DNA from: Chromobacterium subtsugae
Lineage (GTDB): Bacteria; Pseudomonadota; Gammaproteobacteria; Burkholderiales; Chromobacteriaceae
Reading direction: 5' to 3'
Assembly: GCF_001676875.1 (NCBI RefSeq)
Contig: NZ_JYKA01000013.1
Location: 1-64,000, forward strand
DNA: 64,000 nucleotides
Shown piece by piece: positions 10,091-19,081 of the stretch. The translations under genes and the position numbers were made by a program. Position 1 is the first letter of the stretch; each line of letters begins with the position of its first letter. The notes under the pieces were generated by a model. The model was not told where the DNA came from. It ran no database searches and saw only the letters and a program-made list of their open reading frames with translations.

Positions 10091-11184
10091 GTATCAAGGT
10101 TCTGATCGTAGACGACTCCGCCGTGGTCCGGCAGGTGCTAAGCCAGGTGTTCACCGAGGCCAGCGGCATAGAGGTGATGGATGTCGCCAACGATCCCTAC
10201 ATGGCGATGGACAAGATGAAGCTGCGCTGGCCCGACGTGGTGGTGCTGGACGTGGAAATGCCGCGCATGGACGGCATCACCTTCCTCAAGCAGCTGATGA
10301 GCAGCCGCCCCACCCCGGTGGTGATCTGCTCGTCGCTGACGCAAAAGGGCACCGACATCAGCATGCAGGCGATGGCGGCGGGCGCGGTGGAGGTGATCGC
10401 CAAACCGACTTCCGGCGTCAAGGGCTTCCTGGAGGAAAGCTCGGCCCAGCTGGTGATGGCGGTGCGCAGCGCCGCCGCCGCGCGGATGAACCGGGTGCGG
10501 GTGATGCCGTCGGCCAGCGGCTCGCCCACGGCCGCGCCGTCCGGCTCCAATCCGCTGGAAACCCGTCCCAAGCTGTCGGCCGACGCCATCCTGTCCGCGC
10601 CCACCGGCAGCAATGTCTTCGCCACCACCGAGCGCATCATCGCCATCGGCACCTCCACCGGCGGCACCCAGGCGCTGGAAACCGTGCTGACCGAGCTGCC
10701 GCGCACCTGTCCCGGCCTCGCCATCGTCCAGCACATGCCGGAGAAATTCACCCGCTCCTTCGCCGAACGGCTGAACAGCCTGTCGCAGATAGAGGTGAAG
10801 GAAGCCAGCAACGGCGACCGGATCCTGCCCGGCCGCGCGCTGATCGCCCCCGGCGGCAAGCACATGATGGTCAAGCGCAGCGGCGCCTTCTACCAGGTGG
10901 AAGTCGTCGACGGCCCGCTGGTCAGCCGCCACAAGCCGTCGGTGGACGTGCTGTTCCGCTCCGCCGCCAAGTTCGCCGGCAAGAACGCGCTGGGCATCAT
11001 CATGACCGGCATGGGCGACGACGGCGCCAAGGGCCTGAAGGAAATGCACGACTGCGGCGCCAAAACCATCGCCCAGGACGAAGAAAGCTGCGTGGTGTTC
11101 GGCATGCCCAAGGAAGCGATCAAGCTGGGCGCCGCCGACGAAGTGATGGCGCTGGACATGATAGCCAAGGCCATCTGCCGCTGA
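10087..11184 (+). CDS. cheB: chemotaxis protein-glutamate methylesterase CheB
   Basis: 365 aa. The N-terminal receiver domain has a D-D pair at 9-10 and the phosphorylation site in [13 protein letters not shown] linker follows, then the methylesterase domain with its catalytic Ser in [12 protein letters not shown], His in IVQHMPEKF and Asp in [11 protein letters not shown]. It removes methyl groups from receptor glutamates, and CheA-dependent phosphorylation activates it. The matching methyltransferase gene cheR is not in this operon. Confidence 0.95.
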   Translation: MSIKVLIVDDSAVVRQVLSQVFTEASGIEVMDVANDPYMAMDKMKLRWPDVVVLDVEMPRMDGITFLKQLMSSRPTPVVICSSLTQKGTDISMQAMAAGAVEVIAKPTSGVKGFLEESSAQLVMAVRSAAAARMNRVRVMPSASGSPTAAPSGSNPLETRPKLSADAILSAPTGSNVFATTERIIAIGTSTGGTQALETVLTELPRTCPGLAIVQHMPEKFTRSFAERLNSLSQIEVKEASNGDRILPGRALIAPGGKHMMVKRSGAFYQVEVVDGPLVSRHKPSVDVLFRSAAKFAGKNALGIIMTGMGDDGAKGLKEMHDCGAKTIAQDEESCVVFGMPKEAIKLGAADEVMALDMIAKAICR

Positions 11185-11195
11185 TCGGGCCGCCC

Positions 11196-12374
11196 ATGGA
11201 ACTGGACGACATCCTGGTGATCGACGACAGCAAGGTGCAGCGCCAGCATGCGCTGGAACTGTGCCGCGCGCTGGGCGCCGCCAGCGTGCGCGAGGCCGCC
11301 GACGGCGGGCAAGGGCTGGCCATGATGCGGGAGCGCCTCCCCAGCCTGGTGCTGCTGGATCTGGAGATGCCCGGCATGGACGGCGTGCGGGTGATGCAGG
11401 GCATGGCCGCCTCCGGCCTGCACACGCCAGTGGTGGTCGCCTCCAGCAAGGACTACCTGCTGATTTCCACAGTGGAGATGATGGGCCGCGAGCTGGGCCT
11501 GCCGGTGCTGGGCGCGCTGCAAAAACCGCTGCGGCTGGATGCGCTGCGCGACCTGGCGCAAAGAGCCTGGACGCCGGATGCGCGGATGGACGGCCGCGAG
11601 TTCGCGCCGGCGGAGTTGCGCGCGGCACTGGACGCGGACCAGATCCGCCCCAGCTACCAGCCCAAGGTCGATCTGGCCGACGGCGCGCTCAAAGGCGCCG
11701 AGGTGCTGGCCAGTTGGCGGCACCCGCAACTGGGCGCAATCGACGCCGACAGCTTTCTGCCGGTCATAGAACAATCCGGCTGGGCCACCGAACTGACCAT
11801 GCAGATGCTGACACAAGGCTTGGGGCAATGGCGGGAATGGGCGCGCCAGGGTCTGCGCCTGCCGCTGTCCCTCAATCTGGAGCCGCGCTCGCTGCAAGAG
11901 GATGGCCTGGTCGAGCAGATCGAGCGCATCATCGCCGACAGCCATGTGCCGGTCCGCTTCATCAGCTTCGAAGTGACGGAAACCGCGATCGCGGACAATC
12001 TGTCGCGGGCGATAGGCTGCGCCGTGCGCTTGCGCATGGCCGGAGTAGGCCTGGCGGTGGACAATTTCGGCACCGGCTTCGCCGCCATGCAGCAGCTGGA
12101 GCGCTTTCCATTCACCGAATTGAAAATCGACCCCTCGCTGGTGACCTCGATCGGCGGCAAACCCCATCTGCAAGCGGTGCTCAACAGCATCGTCGAGCTG
12201 GCGCGCCGGCTGAAGCTGGCGACGGTGGCCGAGGGCGTGCAAAGCCAGGAAGACTGCCAGTTGATGGCCGAGCGCGGCTGCCAGCTGGGCCAGGGCCGCT
12301 ATTTCGCCGAAGCGCTGCCGCCGGACGAACTCCTGGACTGGAGCCGCGCCCGCACCGCCGCGGCGTCTAAATGA
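11196..12374 (+). CDS. response regulator with EAL (c-di-GMP phosphodiesterase-type) output domain
   Basis: 392 aa. The receiver domain (1-125) has D10/D11 and phospho-site D55 in LLDLEMPGMDG. The EAL domain spans about 138-385. EAL landmarks seen are E169 (GAEVLASW), N227, E259/E262 (FEVTET), K310 (LKID) and E346 (VAEGVQ). The loop-6 motif, normally DDFGTGYS, reads DNFGTGFA here (D289, N290), so one of the two metal-binding aspartates is changed and activity may be reduced. The gene starts 12 nt after cheB and looks like the last of the che operon, linking chemotactic phosphorelay to c-di-GMP. The next gene is convergent, only 4 nt away. Confidence 0.9.
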   Translation: MELDDILVIDDSKVQRQHALELCRALGAASVREAADGGQGLAMMRERLPSLVLLDLEMPGMDGVRVMQGMAASGLHTPVVVASSKDYLLISTVEMMGRELGLPVLGALQKPLRLDALRDLAQRAWTPDARMDGREFAPAELRAALDADQIRPSYQPKVDLADGALKGAEVLASWRHPQLGAIDADSFLPVIEQSGWATELTMQMLTQGLGQWREWARQGLRLPLSLNLEPRSLQEDGLVEQIERIIADSHVPVRFISFEVTETAIADNLSRAIGCAVRLRMAGVGLAVDNFGTGFAAMQQLERFPFTELKIDPSLVTSIGGKPHLQAVLNSIVELARRLKLATVAEGVQSQEDCQLMAERGCQLGQGRYFAEALPPDELLDWSRARTAAASK

Positions 12375-12378
12375 AAGC

Positions 12379-13368
12379 TCAGCAAGACCACAGCGGCGGC
12401 TCGTCCATCAGCGCGATCTGCTCTCGCAGCGCCAGGATCTGCTCCTCCCAATAGCGCTGGCCGCCAAACCACGGGAAGGCTGCCGGAAACGCGGGATCGT
12501 GCCAGCGCCGCGCCAGCCAGGCGCTGTAATGGATCAGCCGCAGCGTGCGCAGGCCTTCCAGCAAATAGAGCTCGCGCGTGTCGAACTCGCAGAAGTCTTC
12601 ATAGCCGGCCAGCACCTCGGCCAGTTGCCGCGACTGCTCGGCGCGCTCGCCGGACAGCAGCATCCACAAGTCCTGCACCGCCGGCCCCATGCGGCTGTCG
12701 TCGAAATCGACGAAATGCGGGCCGGCGTCGGTCCACAGCAGGTTGCCGACATGGCAGTCGCCATGCAGGCGCAACTGGCTCGCCTGGCCCGCCCGCTCGA
12801 AGCAGCGCGCCACCCCTTCCAAGGCCTGCTCCAACACGCCGCGGTAGACATTGCCCAGCTCCGGCGGCAGCCATCCGCCCTGCAGCAGAAAGTCCGCCGG
12901 CTCGCGGCCGAAGCTTTGCTGGTCCAGCGTCGGGCGGCTGCGGTAATCCTCCACCCGTCCCAGCGCGTGGATGCGGCCGAGGAAACGGCCTATCCACTGC
13001 AAGGTGTCGTCGCGGTCCAGTTCCGGCACCCGGCCGCCGCGGCGCTCGAACAGCGCGAAACGGAAGCCGCCGTGTTCGTGCAGCGTGCGTCCCTGCAGCC
13101 GCAACGGCGGCACCGCCGGAATTTCGCGCTCGGCCAATTGCCAGGAGAAGGCGTGCTCCTCCAGGATGGCGTCGTCGCTCCAGCGCTGCGGCCGGTAAAA
13201 CTTGGCCACCAGCGGCGCGCCGTCGTCGATGCCGACCTGGTAGACGCGGTTTTCATAGCTGTTCAAGGCCAGCAGGCTGCCGCTGGCGCGCAGGCCCAGG
13301 CTCTCGACCGCGTCGAGAATGGCGTCCGGCGTCAGCGCGGCGAAAGGGGGAGGCAAGGTGGTATCCAT
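12379..13368 (-). CDS. srkA: stress-response serine/threonine kinase (SrkA/RdoA/YihE family)
   Basis: 329 aa, APH-like kinase fold. The catalytic loop reads LRLHGDCHVGNLLW and the metal-binding DFG-equivalent is FVDFDDSRMGP, both diagnostic of the SrkA (YihE) family, which phosphorylates proteins during envelope and oxidative stress. The frame is open 147 codons further upstream, but the ATG at 13368 gives the family length (E. coli 328 aa). The upstream stretch has no homologous look. It is transcribed convergently toward the che operon with almost no gap. Confidence 0.92.
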   Translation of the reverse strand: MDTTLPPPFAALTPDAILDAVESLGLRASGSLLALNSYENRVYQVGIDDGAPLVAKFYRPQRWSDDAILEEHAFSWQLAEREIPAVPPLRLQGRTLHEHGGFRFALFERRGGRVPELDRDDTLQWIGRFLGRIHALGRVEDYRSRPTLDQQSFGREPADFLLQGGWLPPELGNVYRGVLEQALEGVARCFERAGQASQLRLHGDCHVGNLLWTDAGPHFVDFDDSRMGPAVQDLWMLLSGERAEQSRQLAEVLAGYEDFCEFDTRELYLLEGLRTLRLIHYSAWLARRWHDPAFPAAFPWFGGQRYWEEQILALREQIALMDEPPLWSC

Positions 13369-13481
13369 CCGCCGATTATACGCGCAACGAGGCCGGCGTT
13401 CAGCGCGGCAGATAAACCCGCAAACGCCCGCGCCATCTGCTAAGCCTAAAGTGAAAACCGTCGGCGCAGGAAAGGAAAGCC

Positions 13482-13742
13482 ATGAAACCGCACCTCCCCC
13501 CTCTTTCCTTCCACCTCGATGGAGACCAGCTGCGGCACGGCTCCGAGCGTTGGGCCAACCTGACTTTGCAAGGCTGGCTGGTGCTGCTGGACCGCGGCGC
13601 CCGCCGCCAGGCCTGGCGGCGCCTGCTTGAACACCGGTTAAACACGCGGCAGCTGCTGCAAGGCTTCGCCTGCTGGCTGAGCGGCAGCTTGGTGCTGCTC
13701 GCGCTGGCCTACCTGCTCTATCTGGTTTCCACGCGCTGGTAA
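13482..13742 (+). CDS. small hypothetical membrane protein
   Basis: 86 aa. GGAAAG lies 5 nt before the ATG. The N-terminal half is polar and basic (several Arg-Arg pairs). Residues about 62-82 form one strongly hydrophobic helix (GSLVLLALAYLLYLVS) near the C-terminus, so it is probably tail-anchored. I do not recognise the family. It is divergent from srkA and followed at 135 nt by the CDF transporter. Coding status is supported by the ribosome-binding site and the clear hydrophobic segment. Confidence 0.6.
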   Translation: MKPHLPPLSFHLDGDQLRHGSERWANLTLQGWLVLLDRGARRQAWRRLLEHRLNTRQLLQGFACWLSGSLVLLALAYLLYLVSTRW

Positions 13743-13770
13743 TCCCCTTGTCCGGGCAGGGACTCTGCAG

Positions 13771-13796
13771 CTCATTCTCGTTTTCATTATCATTTA
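13771..13796. promoter_or_regulatory. candidate Fur box
   Basis: Read on the minus strand, the site is four successive GATAAT-like hexamers (AATGAT, AATGAA, AACGAG, AATGAG), the repeat architecture of Fur operators. It matches the GATAATGATAATCATTATC consensus at about 13 of 19 positions. It lies about 80 nt upstream of the CDF transporter in a markedly AT-rich stretch. Confidence 0.45.
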
Positions 13797-13876
13797 CTTT
13801 TGCAATCAACTTTTAATGACCAATAGCGAAAATAATGAGAAAATGGCGGCTGTCCCCCCTAGACCGGAAGTCCGCG

Positions 13877-14809
13877 ATGAAACACCCACACGCAACAGAA
13901 AGCGGAGACAGCGCTGAACGCCAGAAAACCGCGCGCGCCAGCACGCTGGTCAGCGTGGCGGTCAATGTGCTGCTGTCGGCATTGCAGATCATCGCCGGCG
14001 TCTGGGCCCATTCCTCCGCGCTGATAGCCGACGGCATCCACTCGCTGTCCGACCTGCTGTCCGACTTCGTCGTGCTGGTCGCCGGCCGCCACAGCGGCAA
14101 GGGTCCCGACCACGACCATCAGTACGGCCATCAGCGCTACGAAAACGCCGCCTCGCTGGCCCTGGGCCTGCTGCTGCTGGCCGTCGGCGCCGGCATGCTG
14201 TATTCGGCAGCCAACAAATTCATCCACCCCGCCGATATTCCGGCAGTCCACAGCCTGGCCTTGTGGATCGCCGCGCTGGCGCTGGTCGCCAAGGAAAGCC
14301 TGTTCCGCTACATGTTGGCCGCCGCGCAGAAAGTGCGCTCCAGCCTGCTGGTGGCCAATGCCTGGCATGCGCGCTCCGACGCCGCCTCCTCGCTGGTGGT
14401 GGCCGCCGGCGTGGCGGGCAATCTGCTGGGCTATCCGATACTGGATCCGGTGGCGGCGCTGGTGGTGGGCCTGCTGGTCGGCCGCATGGGTTGGCGCTTC
14501 GCCTGGGACGCGCTGAGCGACCTGATGGATCGCGCCGCCAGCGAGGACGACATCGCCGCCATTCGCGCCACCTTGCTCGCCACCCCGGGCATCGTCGGCA
14601 TCCACGATTTGCGCACCCGCAAAATGGGAGACATGATCCTGGTCGACGTGCACCTGGAAGTGGACGGCAACATCAATGTCTACCAGGCCCACGCCATCAC
14701 CGAAGAAGCGCAGCAGCGCGTGCTGCGCCAGCACCCTGTGCTGGACGTGATGACCCACGTCGACCCGGCCGAGCATTACCGCGACGGCAACATGCCCGTT
14801 GCCGGTTAA
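13877..14809 (+). CDS. cation diffusion facilitator (FieF/MMT1-like divalent metal efflux)
   Basis: 310 aa with six predicted TM helices and a C-terminal cytoplasmic domain (about 215-305, ferredoxin-like CDF fold, ending in DVMTHVDP). Metal-site signatures are H55-x3-D59 in TMS2 (DGIHSLSD) and H164-x3-D168 in TMS5 (WHARSD). A His-rich loop (DHDHQYGHQRYE) lies between TMS2 and TMS3. CDF proteins export Zn, Fe, Co or Mn in exchange for protons. H/D in both sites is more zinc-like than the DxxxD of FieF, yet the Fur-like box upstream hints at iron, so the substrate is unresolved. The ATG at 13877 is preferred over 13835 because GGAAG lies before it. Confidence 0.88.
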   Translation: MKHPHATESGDSAERQKTARASTLVSVAVNVLLSALQIIAGVWAHSSALIADGIHSLSDLLSDFVVLVAGRHSGKGPDHDHQYGHQRYENAASLALGLLLLAVGAGMLYSAANKFIHPADIPAVHSLALWIAALALVAKESLFRYMLAAAQKVRSSLLVANAWHARSDAASSLVVAAGVAGNLLGYPILDPVAALVVGLLVGRMGWRFAWDALSDLMDRAASEDDIAAIRATLLATPGIVGIHDLRTRKMGDMILVDVHLEVDGNINVYQAHAITEEAQQRVLRQHPVLDVMTHVDPAEHYRDGNMPVAG

Positions 14810-14835
14810 GCGCGCGCAGGCGCGATATTTCAGAT

Positions 14836-14871
14836 AAAAGCAGCCGCCAAATAGCCTTGTCGGCTGCTTTT
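14836..14871 (+). terminator. intrinsic terminator after the CDF gene
   Basis: The stem AAAAGCAGCCG pairs with CGGCTGCTTTT around a 14-nt loop, ending in a T run. It lies 26 nt after the stop codon. Confidence 0.8.
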
Positions 14872-14930
14872 GTACGTAAATGAAGTTTTTACGTGCAACT
14901 TTTCCATAGTCGGCGTAGTCTACACATACT

Positions 14931-15212
14931 ATGACGATACCATTTCAATCCATTCCGCGCTGGCTGCTGCACGCCCTGCTGTTGCTGCCGCTGCTGTGGC
15001 AGTTTGAAAACTACGCCGTCAGCCGCGCGCCGTTCAACGGCAACCCCCAGCCTGCCACCATCAGCACCTGGACCGAACACTGGCCGGCGGACACGCCTTT
15101 CCTGCTGGTGCAGGAAGTGCGCGACCAGCTGCGCCACGCCGACGCCAAACGCGATGCCGGCACGCCGGTGCGCGATGTCGCCGCCATGCCGCGCCCCAGC
15201 GACGCCAGCTGA
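14931..15212 (+). CDS. small hypothetical exported or membrane protein
   Basis: 93 aa. An N-terminal hydrophobic segment (about 10-24, WLLHALLLLPLLWQF) could be a signal anchor. The remainder is hydrophilic with no motif I recognise. No strong ribosome-binding site is visible before the ATG, which weakens the call. It is flanked by terminators on both sides, which favours an independent small gene. Confidence 0.45.
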   Translation: MTIPFQSIPRWLLHALLLLPLLWQFENYAVSRAPFNGNPQPATISTWTEHWPADTPFLLVQEVRDQLRHADAKRDAGTPVRDVAAMPRPSDAS

Positions 15213-15235
15213 GCGCCCCCCCGGTTTTGAATGCG

Positions 15236-15261
15236 AAATGCCGGCCACAGGCCGGCATTTT
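15236..15261. terminator. bidirectional terminator between convergent small genes
   Basis: AAATGCCGGCC and GGCCGGCATTT form an 11-bp stem with a 3-nt loop. A T run follows on the plus side and A residues flank the other. It sits between the 14931 and 15277 genes, which converge here. Confidence 0.8.
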
Positions 15262-15276
15262 CTTTGCGCGCGCGGC

Positions 15277-15543
15277 TTACAGCGACGCGCTTGGCTGCGG
15301 GTGGCAGATCGGGCAGCCGGGATTGCTGCAGTGGATCGAACTATTGTGCACCAGCGCGCGCAGCCGGCTCAGCCTGTCGGCCTCGCCTTGCGCTCCCTGC
15401 TTGCCCTGCGCCAGGCTGGCGCTGCCGTGGCTGTCCAGCGTCGGCGCGCCCGCCGACATCGGCAGCGGCGAGGCCTGGCAAATCGCGCCGACTCCCAGCA
15501 TCGCGCCCCCCGCGCCCAGCGCGGCGATCCATTTTCTTTTCAT
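15277..15543 (-). CDS. small exported protein with one CxxCH motif
   Basis: 88 aa. The N-terminus MKRKWIAALGAGGAMLGVG is a signal peptide (basic n-region, hydrophobic core) with likely cleavage after QAS. The mature chain is short and polar and ends with a Cys/His cluster (HCSNPGCPICHP) that includes CPICH, formally the c-type haem attachment pattern CxxCH. A single site in so short a chain could equally bind a metal or form disulfides. I do not recognise the family. The ATG at 15543 is chosen because the signal peptide begins there; the frame extends upstream without purpose. Confidence 0.6.
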   Translation of the reverse strand: MKRKWIAALGAGGAMLGVGAICQASPLPMSAGAPTLDSHGSASLAQGKQGAQGEADRLSRLRALVHNSSIHCSNPGCPICHPQPSASL

Positions 15544-15615
15544 CGTCGACTCTCCTGTGCCGGCCATGGCGCCGGCAGGTCTCATCCCTGCAAGATTAGC
15601 GCAACGACAGCCAAA

Positions 15616-15642
15616 ACAAACCCCGCCGGCGGCGGGGTTTGT
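15616..15642 (-). terminator. terminator of the DEAD-box helicase gene
   Basis: ACAAACCCCGCC and GGCGGGGTTTGT form a perfect 12-bp stem with a 3-nt loop (GGC), 9 nt past the helicase stop codon on the minus strand. Confidence 0.75.
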
Positions 15643-15650
15643 TAACAAAC

Positions 15651-17012
<1,362 letters not shown>

Positions 17013-17096
17013 GTAACACACTCCTGCAATACGTAGGGGCACGTTGCGGTCTATCCGTCAACGCGCCCCGATGTTCATTAAGTAAACCGGCGGCAG

Positions 17097-17127
17097 ATAA
17101 AATCAAATGCCGCCCGGGGCGGGCGGC
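17097..17127 (-). terminator. terminator after the CobD-family gene
   Basis: On the minus strand the stem GCCGCCC pairs with GGGCGGC around a GCCCC loop and is followed by ATTTGATTTT. It begins about 10 nt beyond the stop codon of the gene at 17138. Confidence 0.65.
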
Positions 17128-17137
17128 AGCTCCATCG

Positions 17138-18058
17138 TCAGCCCATATGGCTGGCCACGCTGATCAACAGGGTGACGGCCAGCCACAGCAGCGCCGAACG
17201 CCATACCAGGCCGACCGCGCTTTTCAGGAAACTGGGATCGGCATCGTCGCCCAGGCCCAGCTCCGGCCGGTATTTCACCGAATAGTCCTGCCGCAGCGGG
17301 TCGCCCAGCTTCACGCCCAACGCGCCGGCGGCAGACGCCAGCAGGATGCCGTTGGCGTAGTTGCCCCAAGTCCTGGCTTGCGAACGCCAGCAATAGATCG
17401 CGTCTTCAAAGTCGCCCATGATGGCGAAAGCCGCCGCCGTCAGCCGGACGGGAATCCAGTCCAGCCAGGCCGCCGCGCGCGCGGCGAACACGCCGAACGG
17501 GTCTTCCGCGGCATTGCGGCTGCCCCACTTCTGGTTCAGCATCGAACACAGGCGGAACAACAACGCTCCCGACGGCCCCGGCAGCACCACGAACCAGAAC
17601 ATGGTGCCGAACACATGGCGGTAGCTGTCCAGCACGCCTTGCTCGATCGCCAGCCGCGAGATCTCCTCTACCGACAGCTCCGCCGTCGGCAGGCCGGTCC
17701 AGTTGGACAGCGCCACTCTCGCATCCAGATCCCGGCCCTCGGCCAATGCTTGCGATATCTCGGAAAATGCGCTGGAGAAATGGCGGAAGCCCATGGTCAG
17801 ATACAGCACCAGCACATTGAGCGCCAGCGCCAGCAGCGGGCTCGCGGCTTTCAGCGAATAGAACAGCAACAGGCTGAGCAGCAGCACCGGCACGATGGCG
17901 ACCAGCCAGGCCAGCACGCCATGGCGCTCGGCGCCGGCATTCAGGTTGCGCTCAAGATGGTTAGCGTAGCGGGTGAACAACAACCACACCCGGTTGCGAT
18001 TGCCGAGCGGTCGCAGTTGCTCCAAAGCCAGAGCGAGAATCAGGGAAATCAGGGTCAT
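17138..18058 (-). CDS. CobD/CbiB-family membrane protein
   Basis: 306 aa with several TM helices: N-terminal (1-14), about 47-68, 73-92, 153-170 and a C-terminal one at 283-302. The general layout and the NWTGLPTAELSVEEISR region match the CobD/CbiB family (adenosylcobinamide-phosphate synthase and relatives such as AmpE). Betaproteobacteria carry a shorter, divergent member whose reaction has not been established. No cobalamin genes are nearby, so a role in B12 synthesis should not be assumed. Confidence 0.8.
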   Translation of the reverse strand: MTLISLILALALEQLRPLGNRNRVWLLFTRYANHLERNLNAGAERHGVLAWLVAIVPVLLLSLLLFYSLKAASPLLALALNVLVLYLTMGFRHFSSAFSEISQALAEGRDLDARVALSNWTGLPTAELSVEEISRLAIEQGVLDSYRHVFGTMFWFVVLPGPSGALLFRLCSMLNQKWGSRNAAEDPFGVFAARAAAWLDWIPVRLTAAAFAIMGDFEDAIYCWRSQARTWGNYANGILLASAAGALGVKLGDPLRQDYSVKYRPELGLGDDADPSFLKSAVGLVWRSALLWLAVTLLISVASHMG

Positions 18059-18155
18059 GGTTTCTGGATGTGATTTTCACGGGACCGCTGGGGAAGATAC
18101 CATAAAGGCGCTCGCCCCGCCCACCGAAGTGATGCCGGCGCGCCGCCAAAATGGC

Positions 18156-18178
18156 GAAAGGCGCCCGATGGGCGCCCT
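18156..18178 (-). terminator. possible terminator after flgN
   Basis: GGCGCCC and GGGCGCC form a 7-bp stem with a 3-nt GAT loop about 25 nt past flgN. The T run on the minus strand (TTTCGCCATTTT) is interrupted, so efficiency is doubtful. Confidence 0.5.
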
Positions 18179-18201
18179 TGCGGACTGTTTGAGCGGCCGG
18201 A

Positions 18202-18666
18202 TCAAGCCGAACCCAGCAGGCGGCGGCCTGTCACCACCTCCGGCTGGTTGCCGCCGCGGTCATAGCCCAGCGTGGACGCCGCGGCAGTGCGCAGCACCAG
18301 CAACGACTCCTCCACCATGGCCAGCCGCTCGCTGACGAAACTGCCGTTCAGCTGATTGATGCTTTGCGCCCGGTTGACCGCGTCCTCAAGACTGGTCCAG
18401 GCCTCGCAGGCCGGAGGCTTGTCCGCCAGCCAGATATACAGCGTGTCGCGGTCCTGCACGCCCAGCGTGGTCATCAGCCGGCCGCGGACGGAGGACTGCC
18501 GCGCCAGTTCGTCGAGCACGGCGCTCTTGTTGTCGGCCAGCGCCTCCAGCTTGTGCTCCTCGCCCTGTATCAGCAGGGCCTGCTCCTGCTCCAGCAAAAC
18601 GACAAGCCGGGACACGAGGTCGGCCTCGTCCCGGCAAAGCTGTGCGAACTCATCAATGACAGACAT
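18202..18666 (-). CDS. flgN: flagellar hook-filament junction chaperone FlgN
   Basis: 154 aa, almost entirely helical. The FlgN-family core runs through LVSRLVVLLEQEQALLIQGE (residues about 17-36) and a helical hairpin of regular heptads to about 130. FlgN binds FlgK and FlgL in the cytoplasm and delivers them to the flagellar export gate. The gene lies directly downstream of flgM on the same strand, the usual flgM-flgN pairing. Confidence 0.88.
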   Translation of the reverse strand: MSVIDEFAQLCRDEADLVSRLVVLLEQEQALLIQGEEHKLEALADNKSAVLDELARQSSVRGRLMTTLGVQDRDTLYIWLADKPPACEAWTSLEDAVNRAQSINQLNGSFVSERLAMVEESLLVLRTAAASTLGYDRGGNQPEVVTGRRLLGSA

Positions 18667-18708
18667 ATCCCTGCTTCTTTGCGCTGCTTGTCCACTTCCG
18701 GCTCAGGC

Positions 18709-19005
18709 TCAACCCTGCAACAGCTCCTGGGCCGATGAAATCAGGCCGTCGGCGATCTTGTCCGGATTGATGCTGAAGCTGCCATTGGCGATGGCCGACT
18801 TGATCGATTCGACCTTGGCCGCATCGAAGGCCGGCTGCTGGCTGGGATCATTGCCGATGGCGCTCAGACGGCTGGCGACGGAATTGATCTGCACGCTGTC
18901 GCTGCTGCTGCCTTGGCTGCTGGTCGAACTGGACGGCGCACGGGCAGTGGTCTTGCTCTGGGTGCTGTAGGTTCCCGACAGCTTGCCCGAATTGTCGATC
19001 TTCAT
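18709..19005 (-). CDS. flgM: anti-sigma-28 factor FlgM
   Basis: 98 aa. The N-terminal MKIDNSGKLSG and the Ser/Thr-rich disordered middle are typical. The C-terminal half (VQINSVASRLSAI, FDAAKVESIKSAIANGSF, DKIADGLISSAQELL) is the sigma-28-binding region. FlgM holds FliA inactive until the hook is complete and FlgM is exported. A strong FliA-type promoter lies 38 nt upstream, giving the known autoregulatory loop. Confidence 0.94.
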   Translation of the reverse strand: MKIDNSGKLSGTYSTQSKTTARAPSSSTSSQGSSSDSVQINSVASRLSAIGNDPSQQPAFDAAKVESIKSAIANGSFSINPDKIADGLISSAQELLQG

Positions 19006-19042
19006 GGCCTGGCCTTCCCGTAGCTAATCTCAACTGATCCTA

Positions 19043-19069
19043 TTATCGACCGAAAAAACAATCTCTTGA
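19043..19069 (-). promoter_or_regulatory. sigma-28 (FliA) promoter of flgM
   Basis: On the minus strand: TCAAGAGA, 11 nt, GTCGATAA. The -10 element matches GCCGATAA at 7 of 8 positions, the spacing is exactly that of the FliA consensus, and the -35 keeps the TCAAG core. It lies between flgA and flgM. Confidence 0.8.
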
Positions 19070-19081
19070 ACTATTTTCTCA

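Noticed and set aside
9891-11195. Long N-terminal extension of the REC-EAL frame through cheB
   Set aside because: The part before 11196 is an out-of-frame reading of cheD and cheB. The receiver domain begins exactly at MELDDILVIDD.
13445-13471. FliA-like sequence TAAAGTGA-N11-GCAGGAAA before the small membrane protein
   Set aside because: The supposed -10 overlaps the ribosome-binding site and would leave almost no leader; likely chance.
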